In this document: positions 51,417 to 61,959 of the stretch, piece by piece
Layout: each line of letters starts with the position of its first letter
How positions within the stretch are numbered: the first letter of the stretch is position 1
Notes under the pieces: generated by a model
What the model was told of the DNA's origin: nothing
The model's database searches: none
Seen by the model: the letters and a program-made list of their open reading frames with translations, nothing else
Position numbers and translations under genes: made by a program
Assembly: GCF_014898815.1 (NCBI RefSeq)
Contig: NW_026515428.1
Span: forward strand, 1,178,001-1,242,000
Length of the DNA: 64,000 bases
Reading direction: 5' to 3'
Origin: Panonychus citri
Taxonomy: Eukaryota; Arthropoda; Arachnida; Trombidiformes; Tetranychidae

Positions 51417-51568
51417 TTTGTAAGGGTTGTGCTAGATGGATAAGGCAGCCTTACAAAACCTGCAACCGAGAAAGCTACAGCCTAAGAGTAGAAATAGCGA
51501 GGACAAAGGTCGAACGACTTTGTGCCCGGCGCTATTATCGACAAATAGATTTTGGAGCAACTTAGATA

Positions 51569-51574
51569 TTTATT
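51569..51574 (-). terminator. AATAAA polyadenylation signal within the LTR
   Basis: Minus-strand AATAAA about 200 bp downstream of the TATA-like box. The same motif is in the left LTR (40482-40487), where it would act for the element transcript. Confidence 0.55.
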
Positions 51575-51769
51575 GAGAATAGAGACAACAGTATAGATAC
51601 ACCTTGTAAGAATAATTATTGAGGAGACGGAAATAGGAAAATACTGAAGAGTAAGATAAGTAATTAAGGTAATTGACACGTGGGCATGACTAACAATGAG
51701 TATACAATGTGTGAAATAGTAAACTGAGAGGTGAAGAACTGTGCTTGTCCGAGAGAGAGAAGGAACTTG

Positions 51770-51778
51770 TTTATATAC
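51770..51778 (-). promoter_or_regulatory. LTR promoter, TATA-like box GTATATAAA
   Basis: Minus-strand GTATATAAAC lies in the 5' LTR about 120 bp from its start. Transcription would begin some 30 bases further on, before the AATAAA, giving the expected U3-R-U5 order. Confidence 0.6.
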
Positions 51779-51900
51779 AAGATGGAGAAAAGTTTCTGTG
51801 GTAACAAAGGAGAAGGGAAAGAGTTAATTGTTTGAGATGATTAACTCTTTTTCTTATTGGTTAAGTATGAATGGGGGTCGATTGAGGCATTTCCCTTACA

Positions 51901-54900
51901 AAATATGAAAATAGATTTGGGAATGAGATTAACCGGATTACTTGTTGGGTTGATCTTCAATTGTTACAACTAAATTGTAGCAATTTACGATTAATTGTTT
52001 ACTTTTTTTTCTCTCTCCTTCTTTTACATAATTAATGAGAATTTAGAACTTTTTTTCTCTAATCATTTTCTATTTGATAACAGTTACCCCACCCAAAAAG
52101 AAAATGATCAACGAAACAACTAAGGTAATCTCTATGATGATTTAAATCGATATCGTCTATGACCTGATATTGTTACATTTCCCTTTGTAAATTAGGTCAT
52201 ATCCTATTGGCCTGATTGTCCAGTATTTGGAGATGTTGTATTGACCTCTTGCTGACCAGTTATCATTGGATGGACAATAGGTAATAATGTTTATCTTATT
52301 GTTGTTACAAAGTCTCAATGTAAATATTTAGCCTCAAGTATTAGTTTCATATGGAGTCAAATAGATATTGATGATTATGCTTGTAATCATCATGTATAAT
52401 ATTAATCAATATAATTGATGATGATGATGATAATCATGATGATGACGATCAAGATGATTGAAAGTAAATCAACCTGGAAGCAATTAACGTCAATTTGTAT
52501 TACCACTGGACCTAAATATTAATATGATACCAAGAAAAACTGGATTAAGGTCGAGAAGACGAGAAAATAACTAAATAAATAATTTGAAATTGGATTATAA
52601 TCATAATTAAATGACCTACAATTTAAATTAACTACAGTTTTGGTTTCTAGCCTCTGATTGTTGTTAACGTAACTGTTAATTGTATTATTTATTGGTCTAT
52701 GGTAAGGAAAACTGGTTTTACTAATCATCGGTATTTTTTTTAAGGTCATTGGAGGTTTGGACTAACTAATTGTAATAATTTACCGCAACAATTAACGGTA
52801 ATAATTAGGCTACAATTCAGAAGCTATGTAATTACTGTAACCAGTTCAGTAACACAATTTAATGGTAATCAAATTAATGAAGGAAAAAAGTTATGTTAAT
52901 TAATTGGATAGATTCACTTTCTATCCAGAATAATATTAATAATTAATGTTTATCATGTTAATATCTAATTGATTTCATGATTAATTGTTGTTATATTGTT
53001 GATAATTAACTAATCCCAATGAAATTTCATCTCCCGTCATCAATTTTTGACAAGTTAATTTAATTTGGTTCTTTATTTCTTTGTTGCATGTTAATCATTA
53101 GTTGACCTTTTTTTTAATCAAGACAATATCAGTCTAATGATTTCTAACTGTTAACTGGATTTAATCACAATTCTGATTGTTACTTGGGTTTTATTATTAT
53201 CTTTCAACTATTACAATTTTGATATAAGTTGTAGGATAATATTATTATCAACATTATCACTTGAATATTGAGCTAAACGTGAAAATTGAGTGAATGGTCA
53301 ATCATCAGTTTCCTGATATTAATGTTATTGTTAACTGGACATTACTTTGAATAGATTGTCCATAAAAACATATTATTTTTAAACAATTAACTGAAAGTTT
53401 TCATTGTTAATATTGAATTGTAATTTATTAACTTGTAAATCTTCAGGAGGTATTTAAGGAAACCAATGTCCAGTTTCATCGTGAGGTCAATCCTGAACAT
53501 CTCTCTCTCTCTCTCTCTCTCTTCAATCCACCTTCATCTTTTTGTATCCCTTTCATTATCATCTCCAATTCTATCATCATCATTCAAAATCATCATGAAA
53601 AAATGGGAATCAAAAAAAGGATAAAAACAGATTAAGATGAAAATGATGTTGACCATTAAGAAAAAGTTTCTTCAACTGAATCTCCATCATTATCATCATA
53701 ATCATCTCTCTCTCTCATCCTCCCCATTGGGTTTCACCGGCTGATTTTGATGAAGATGATGAAGATGATAAAACTAACCCCCTTTGACAACTTTCAATGA
53801 CACATTAAAAGTGGCCTTGAGTTATCCAGTGAGAGGTCAGTTCAATTTAGGTCATTCATAAGGCTATCATTTGAATCTTATTTTTATTTTTTATTAATCA
53901 TATTAATTATATAATAAGATTATAAATTATCGGGAGAGGGAGAGGGAGAGAGAATCGATCATGATTAAGATTATATTATCATGATAATTACAGTTGAAAT
54001 TGATAATCAATATAATCAAATCAATTTCTGGTCAAGTAAACAATTTGTTTTTCATTGAAAGTTTTTCCAATCAACATATTCACAAACTGAGAAAAAACTT
54101 TCACAATTAATTATTCAATCAACTATGATAATGATACTTAAATTGTTTGACAATCAATTTGATTGTTGTTGTCGGTTTGGTTTCACCCAAAAATTTAATC
54201 ACAATCAAATTAACAACAAATTAATCAATATTATTAATACAATGAATTGAAATTTGCTTTTTTTATGACACAATCGCAATTGAATTATTTAGTTAATTGT
54301 CTAACCAAACAATTAACTTTGTGTCTTAATTGTTAATATTATATTAATTAATTCTTTCTTTCTCTTTTCAATTGAAAGTAAAACTTATTAAATAATCAAA
54401 AGATGATTAATGATTAAGATGGAAGATTAAATTTTCGCTGGATTTTTCCCCAATACGAGTCTCTATTAATGGAAACAATCAACTTAATCATGTTGATTAG
54501 GATCATGATTACAATCAACAATCAACAATCAACAATATCTGGTCAGTTGGATATTCATGATATTCATGTTAATTTCCGTATTAATTAACTGCAACAATTT
54601 AAAACTTTCCAACTAATATGATAATAAGTGATACTAAATTGTTTCTAGCTTGTTGTTTACCTTTAATTGTTGTAGTTAATTGTAATTGTTTTTAATCATT
54701 TACAAGTTTAAAATCACGGATGAATAAGCTTTTAATTTTGTTTTCTAATTGTTGATGTTTCTTGTTAGTTAATCAAACTAATTATTTATCAAAACCACCA
54801 ACAGGTTTCAAGTGAAAGTCTTGATTGTTAATTGTAAATGATTATTTAATCATAATCACAATCAAAAACCTCTTAATCTGTCAAATAATTTTTAAATTGA

Positions 54901-57900
54901 TTGTTAATTTAATTTAATTGTTACTTTTTTTTTATTTTCGGGTTTTGTTTCTTAAAATTTTATGAACACATTGATTGTTAGCTTTTGATTGTTTCTTAAT
55001 TGTGATTAACTGATCACCCTTGTTATCAATTATAAATCTGAGCAACTCTTTATTGCTAACAATCAACTAATCAATATAAAAAATTGCTCGTTAATTATAA
55101 TAATTTAGGAACTTCCGAAATAGTAAAACATTGACAATTAACAATTATCTTTAATTGTTGTTGTTGGTTTTTATGATTAACATTGAAAATTGTAAAGGTA
55201 ACGATCATAACTTTTAACTAATCATTAACTGATCATCGTTAATTGTGATCAGTAGGAAAAAGTTAGATTCACTTTTTCAACTACTAATTGTTGATTAACT
55301 TTGATCATAATATTAATTGTTGTATTCAGCTAATTCCAACTGATTATTATCATATAATGATGATGATTAAAATTAATTTTGACATTTAACTATCATTAAC
55401 TTTGAAACTGATTTAATTGGCAATTTAGGGCAACAATTGGGCTGATTGTTTAGTTTTTGATTGTAAATTTATTATCTAACCCAGAAAATTGTTCATAAAC
55501 AATTAAACTAATCATTTACAAAGTTTAACTTTAATCACTTGGATGATGATTTTTATTTATATCAATCAAACTAATCAACATCATTTTACAATATTGAGAA
55601 GCAAAAAATTTAATTTAATTGTAAACATTGACAATTAAATATTAGGTGTGTTTGATTAAATTGATTACCAATCATTTGTTAATCATCTTAAAGTTAATTG
55701 TGATTAACTTTTCTCCTCTCTTTGTAACCTTAAGGGTTTTTGATTAAGTAAATCATCAAATTAAACCATTCATTGATTTGGCAACAATTAAAGTTAATTA
55801 ATAAGATATGAAGACACGATCATCTTATTGATGATTTAATTATAAACACTTCCGATTTTAATTGTTACCGTTGATCATTATATTTGTCCTAATTCACATT
55901 GAAACAATCAAAGTAAAGACAATTAAAAAGTTAATTGTCAACCCGATCAGCCGCAACAATTTAAATCTCACTGTCAATACAACAAAACTTAGTTGATTAA
56001 TATTCAACAATTTAAAATTAGCTGTAAATTGTTCATGATTAAATGTGATCAAGTTTCTCAACTATGTTAATTGTAATCACATTAATCATTGTTAATTATT
56101 TCGATTCTTAATCAAATATTCTGGTTTTAATTGTTTCAACTTTTTGTTTTCTTGGGTAACTTGATATTCATTAGGTTAGTTTGATGATTTTGTCAAGTTG
56201 ATTTAGTTAATCAAGCGAGGATTGATTGATGATTAAAGAAGATGATTAAAGAAATAGATAGAGAAACAAAAGACAGAATCAAGTAAATTTAGTTAATTTA
56301 GTTGTTTCGTTTTCACAATTAGAATCGATGAATCTTCCTCTTCTTGATTGTTAACTTTGTCTGATTATCAAGCCAAGAAAAAAAAGAGGAAATTTAAATT
56401 GTTGAAAAGTTAATTGTTGTTTTTACTTGTTTGCTAATCAACATAATCAACTGAAACAAGAAATCATTTTCTCGTTCAATGATTACGTTGATTGTAATTA
56501 GTTTAAAGTCCTCAAGTGATTTAACCAGTGTCAGTGTTTAAAGTTGATTTAGCAGCAACAATTTAGTTACAATAATTCATATTGTAACTAAATTGTTGAA
56601 ATAATCAAATAACAACAATTAGTATTAACCAGCTAATCAGTTGATCAAGGTTAAACAATTAACATGATAATCTGATAATTTGAACAAATTTTTCCAGTTT
56701 TTCGTTACTTAATCAACTTAAATTGTTAATTTTAATTCAGTTCTAATATTATCTAATTTATACAATCTAATTGTTATTTATAATTAATTTGATTGTCAAT
56801 AGTTGAGACAGAAATTGTGAATTGTAATTTGAATTGTATTGAAAATGATTTATGATAAACTGTTGACAACAATTAAATTTAATTACTCAAATCCGGTAAC
56901 TTAATTTTTTGAATATTAAATTGTTTCCAATTGTGAGACAATAACAATCAATATAATCACAGACAATTATCAATATTAATTAAGGTAATTAATGAAAGTG
57001 TTAATTGTTTCTCTAAATTGTTTGATTTATTTATTACATTTAAATACAATTAAAATTGATTTTCTTAATATTGACAATCATATCTCACCTAATTGCTGTT
57101 AATTAAATGTGATTCAAAGTTTTGGTTAATTTTCAAGCTAATTGTTGTCGATGATGATAATTAGTATTATAAATGTTTATTTCTTGATCCTTTTCCTGTT
57201 ATAATACAAAATCAATAATCAACAATCAATTGAAACAATTAACAATCAACAGACACTTGGAAAAGTTTTGAGTGGGAATTGAATGAAATTGTTAACCAGG
57301 AAAATTAATGAAACAATTAACCGAATATGAAATTAAATTAAAATCTCACAATTTTCTCATCATTAATTTCATGATAATCATACTAATCAGTTGTGATTAA
57401 TCATAAATCTAAAGTTTTAATCAAGATTTAAAGTCCAACAATTAAGGAATTGGTCGTTTAAATAAAAAGGTCAAACTTTTTTTTTCGACAAAAAGTTTGA
57501 TGATATTTAATTTAATTCTGATCATCAATTAAATCATTTTTTTAATCATAATCATTACAAAAAATTTAGCTCATCTAAATTGACCTCTAATAGTAAATTA
57601 TAAGATTAACCAATTTGATTACTAACAATTAACAATTTCAAATGGTTAATCTTGAATCTTGGATAATAATATAATTGATGCTCACAATGATAATCCTAAT
57701 TGTAGTCTAAAAGTGTTAATCAACAACAATTAAGAGTAAAAGATGATTAAAGTTGAGAGATGATTGTTAATTGTTATTACCTTGAATTAGATTAACAAAA
57801 ATATCTAAACAAATGATCACAGCAATTAACAGATTGATTAGTTGTATTGATTATCATTATTACCAACATCTAATTAATCCAGCAATTTACTAATTACTTG

Positions 57901-58782
57901 AGACACATAAAGACAAATGATACTCGAAATCAATGAAAAATTGATAATCTTGATTAGATAAATGAATCAACTGATTAAATAGCTGGTTAAACAACAATTA
58001 AGGTTTGATTAGTTTCCAATCAAAGATAAAAAACTTTAATCATTTGGAGAAAAAAAAAATTAAACTAAATCATTTAATTGAAACAACAGAAGAAAACCAA
58101 ATCAGCTAATGATCATCACTACATCGAAATCTATATTTGATTGATTACCAATTAAGCTTTGAATCTGATTAATTCAGTGTAACGATTAAAAATATTGATT
58201 GAGAAAAGAAAAAGTTTTTTTTTAATTGGAAAAAAAACTAAACTCAAATTTCCCGCTTTTCCAAAATTTTCTCTCTTATTTTGACTCACTTTTCTCTCTC
58301 TCTCCCTTTTACTGTTTCTCTTTCATTTTCTGTGTTTGTGTTGATCGTTTCATCTTCATCCTCCTCCTACTTCATCTCTCTCTTTTTCTCTCTCTCCTTT
58401 TCTCTTTCTTTTTTTCTCCCCTTGTCTTCATCTTTCAATTCTCAACATCATCATCATGTTCATCTTCATCTTCAGTTTAATCTTCTTCCTCTTTCTTGGG
58501 TTGATGTGAGTTCTCCTGATTCTGCTCTTGTTTTCACTATTCGAGACTCTCTAACCTCTTTCTCTTCCTCTCTTTTTTATCATCTCACATTCTGATTTTC
58601 TCTCTTCTTCTGCTTCTCATTAAATATGTTGATTCTCTCAAAAAGAATTAAAATTCTCTCAAATTGACAATCAACATAATTCAACGTTAATTCCATTAAT
58701 TTTCTGTGATCATCATTAATCGATTTCTTCCATTTTTTTCCTCATCTCTAATATTCTTTTTTCATTTCTGTGTTCTATTCTA
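51901..58782. other. Gene-free AT-rich region
   Basis: No ORF, RNA gene or transposon is supported. TTAATTG/CAATTAA-type sequence dominates. There is a CT tract at about 53502-53522. The last 600 bases (58226-58782) turn pyrimidine-rich, like the sequence upstream of CELF exon 3, and may be leader or promoter DNA of the next gene. Confidence 0.55.
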
Positions 58783-60154
58783 CTCTCTCTCTCTCTCCCA
58801 TAGAGTATTCTATTCTATTCTAATTCGTCTTTTCTCTTTCTCTCGTGTAACCCTATCTTCCTTCCTTTTTGTCTACCATTGTTATTTTTTTCTTCCACCA
58901 ATTAGATTTTCTTAAATACTGAACCAGATTCTTCCATATCAAGTCCACCAGAATCAAAATTATCTACATTGTCAACTATATAAGAATCAACCATCTTCCA
59001 CTCTGTCTCTGTGTCTCTCTTCCTCTCTCTCTCCATATTTTCTGATGTTATCATGGTGTTAATGGTTTAACGGAATCTTCTCAACCCAATATTCAAAATA
59101 CATATATTCCATTGGATTTTTATTCCTGATTTCCAGTTACTATTCTAAAATTGTTGTTATATATATTTACCATTGGAAATATTTTATCAATTCTAAAATA
59201 TATATTGTGTATCCTAAGGAAATTCATTTCTCTTCCAGACTTTCTTTGGATCAACCATTCGAAACGTGATTATAAACGGATTAGACTCTCATGAAAGATT
59301 TATTAACCATAATCATCTTTACTGTGATTAGTTGTCACCATTGACTATCTCTCTCTCTCTTTTATGTGAAATCTAACGAGAGTAAACGTCTTCAAAAGAA
59401 CTCGAATCATCACCTTCTATCCTCTCTCTACCAATTGATTGAATCACTTGAAATTTGTTTGTCTCTTTATTGTTATTCAAAAACAATTAACTTACCAGTT
59501 TTAAATCTCACACAGAAGTTACATTGATGGTGTGTAAACGTGCAATTGTGTTGACAATGTATCAACACGGGTAACAATCAAAGACGATTGGAAAAAGGAG
59601 AAATCAATTGAATTTGTGTTTTGTGTTCTAAACCAAATTCTCACCATATCATCTTATTTATTCTATTCTCTTTTTATCTTCTAATCTTCATCGATTGTCA
59701 TTGTTTTTCTCCCTATTTGTTCTTGTCCTTACTGCGTATCAATTGTTAAGTTCGTGCGTCTATGCTACTCAGTAAGAGGGAGATAAAACAAAAACACTAC
59801 AATTTTTAACGATTTTAAAAGAAAAAGGCTTGATTGGATTGCCTATTGTTCATCATCTTTGTCATTTGATTGTTAATCACCTTCTCTCTTTCTGTTTAAT
59901 TACAATCAAACATGGATTCCACTGCCATAACCGATTACAATTACTCTAATTGTTCAACTGACTATGAATCATTGTTGAATAATTGTTCCTCTTCAACTTC
60001 AACCTCGCCATCTCCTTATGGTGCTAACGAGCGACAAACAGAGAAACGGCCAAAATCCAACACTGTAATGAATAAAATACGTCGATTTGCCGTGAGTATA
60101 ATTTTCTTTGACATCGATTGTACTTTTATTAGCTTTATTCTAATTATCGAATTT
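58783..60154. repeat. Tandem duplication, copy 1 (about 1372 bp)
   Basis: Runs from one CT tract to the next and matches 60155-61528 almost base for base. Includes non-coding sequence and a coding exon (59912-60091). Differences include ATACATATA/ATATATA, TTTTATC/TTTGATC, ACGAGAG/ACGAGAGAG and a T-run length change. Confidence 0.95.
59912..60091 (+). CDS. First coding exon, upstream duplicate, of an unrecognised gene
   Basis: 60 codons from ATG, starting MDSTAITDYNYSNC, rich in Ser, Thr and Asn and ending in a basic segment (MNKIRRFA). A GTGAGT donor follows. The predicted peptide is identical to that of 61286-61465. There is no second exon of its own before the next copy, so transcripts starting here would have to skip copy 2 and join 61567. 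If spliced that way, two promoters would make the same protein. It may also be an assembly duplicate. Confidence 0.6.
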
Positions 60155-61528
60155 CTCTCTCTCTCTCTCCCATAGAGTATTCTATTCTATTCTAATTCGT
60201 CTTTTCTCTTTCTCTCGTGTAACCCTATCTTCCTTCCTTTTTGTCTACCATTGTTATTTTTTTTTCTTCCACCAATTAGATTTTCTTAAATACTGAACCA
60301 GATTCTTCCATATCAAGTCCACCAGAATCAAAATTATCTACATTGTCAACTATATAAGAATCAACCATCTTCCACTCTGTCTCTGTGTCTCTCTTCCTCT
60401 CTCTCTCCATATTTTCTGATGTTATCATGGTGTTAATGGTTTAACGGAATCTTCTCAACCCAATATTCAAAATATATATTCCATTGGATTTTTATTCCTG
60501 ATTTCCAGTTACTATTCTAAAATTGTTGTTATATATTTACCATTGGAAATATTTGATCAATTCTAAAATATATATTGTGTATCCTAAGGAAATTCATTTC
60601 TCTTCCAGACTTTCTTTGGATCAACCATTCGAAACGTGATTATAAACGGATTAGACTCTCATGAAAGATTTATTAACCATAATCATCTTTACTGTGATTA
60701 GTTGTCACCATTGACTATCTCTCTCTTTCTTTTATGTGAAATCTAACGAGAGAGTAAACGTCTTCAAAAGAACTCGAATCATCACCTTCTATCCCCTCTC
60801 TCTACCAATTGATTGAATCACTTGAAATTTGTTTGTCTCTTTATTGTTATTCAAAAACAATTAACTTACCAGTTTTAAATCTCACACAGAAGTTACATTG
60901 ATGGTGTGTAAACGTGCAATTGTGTTGACAATGTATCAACACGGGTAACAATCAAAGACGATTGGAAAAAGGAGAAATCAATTGAATTTGTGTTTTGTGT
61001 TCTAAACCAAATTCTCACCATATCATCTTATTTATTCTATTCTCTTTTTATCTTCTAATCTTCATCGATTGTCATTGTTTTTCTCCCTATTTGTTCTTGT
61101 CCTTACTGCGTATCAATTGTTAAGTTCGTGCGTCTATGCTACTCAGTAAGAGGGAGATAAAACAAAAACACTACAATTTTTAACGATTTTAAAAGAAAAA
61201 GGCTTGATTGGATTGCCTATTGTTCATCATCTTTGTCATTTGATTGTTAATCACCTTCTCTCTTTCTGTTTAATTACAATCAAACATGGATTCCACTGCC
61301 ATAACCGATTACAATTACTCTAATTGTTCAACTGACTATGAATCATTGTTGAATAATTGTTCCTCTTCAACTTCAACCTCGCCATCTCCTTATGGTGCTA
61401 ACGAGCGACAAACAGAGAAACGGCCAAAATCCAACACTGTAATGAATAAAATACGTCGATTTGCCGTGAGTATAATTTTCTTTGACATCGATTGTACTTT
61501 TATTAGCTTTATTCTAATTATCGAATTT
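60155..61528. repeat. Tandem duplication, copy 2 (about 1374 bp)
   Basis: Second copy of the unit at 58783-60154, also ending in a CT tract. CT tracts at all three boundaries suggest that unequal crossing-over or slippage between microsatellites created the duplication. Confidence 0.95.
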
Positions 61529-61959
61529 CTCTCTCTCTCTCTCTCTATTCTCCTAATTATCAACAGAGGTCTCAAAGTCAAGTTCGTCATGGTTCAAGAG
61601 GACATGATTACATTAATTCGGACAATTTAGTATCAAAGACCAAAGATCTTTATCGAGATGTTAAAAGGCGCTTCTCATCATTCAATACAAATTCATTGGA
61701 ATCATCAAATGACGGACGATCAACAATTAAATCATCAATTCCAACAACCCGAACATCAAATAATCTTAAATCTTCCTGTGAATCTCACACAACATCAACC
61801 AATATCAACAACAAATCCACCTTAATATGTGATACATTACATTCATCAGCAGTATCAAGATTAAGACGTTACGCTTCCGATGAAAGTTTACCAACCAGTG
61901 AATCAGGATGTGGTTCGAGTAAGTTTATCAACAATCAAAGTGTATCTACTTTGATTTAA
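61286..61959 (+). CDS. Unrecognised Ser/Asn-rich protein, exons 1 and 2 (possibly partial)
   Basis: Exon 1 is 61286-61465 (60 codons, GTGAGT donor). Exon 2 starts at 61567 after CAACAG and is open without a gap (RSQSQVRHGSRG, then DLYRDVKRRFSSF). It can end at a TAA at 61957-61959, giving 190 aa. It could instead stop at a strong GTAAGT donor at 61919, right after ESGCGSS, and continue beyond what I can find. The protein is low-complexity and basic with several RRxS-like sites (KRRFSS, LRRYAS) that would suit phosphorylation by a basophilic kinase. It has no folded domain, signal peptide or membrane helix. It may be the disordered N-terminus of a larger protein. I do not recognise it. Confidence 0.6.

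Larger units (their letters stand above)
40326..51900 (-). mobile_element. Ty3/gypsy-type LTR retrotransposon, complete in outline, reading frames broken
   Basis: An 11.6-kb element coding on the minus strand. LTRs at 40326-40827 and 51419-51900 begin TGTAAGGG and end CCCTTACA. In the coding direction the order is 5' LTR (right), primer binding site, gag, zinc knuckle, protease, RT, RNase H, integrase, a long accessory region, a G-run and the 3' LTR (left). RNase H before integrase in that order marks the Ty3/gypsy superfamily. Single-base frame changes split gag and pol into pieces, so this copy is very likely inactive unless the indels are assembly errors. The flanks GAAAA and AAATA do not give a clear target-site duplication. 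No env-like protein is recognised. In place of env there is an exonuclease-like accessory gene. Confidence 0.93.
51419..51900 (-). repeat. LTR, right copy (5' LTR of the element)
   Basis: 482 bp, the same termini as the left copy. The differences are mostly short indels, for example GGTATGAC/GGCATGAC as a substitution and GTGTGTGG/GTGTG-type length changes. Contains GTCGAACGAC at 51509-51518 and the promoter elements listed separately. Confidence 0.95.

Noticed and set aside
58226..58595. Two overlapping Ser/Phe/Leu-rich ORFs upstream of the tandem duplication
   Set aside because: Pyrimidine-rich sequence read in two frames. Signal-peptide-like hydrophobicity comes from TTT/CTC codons.
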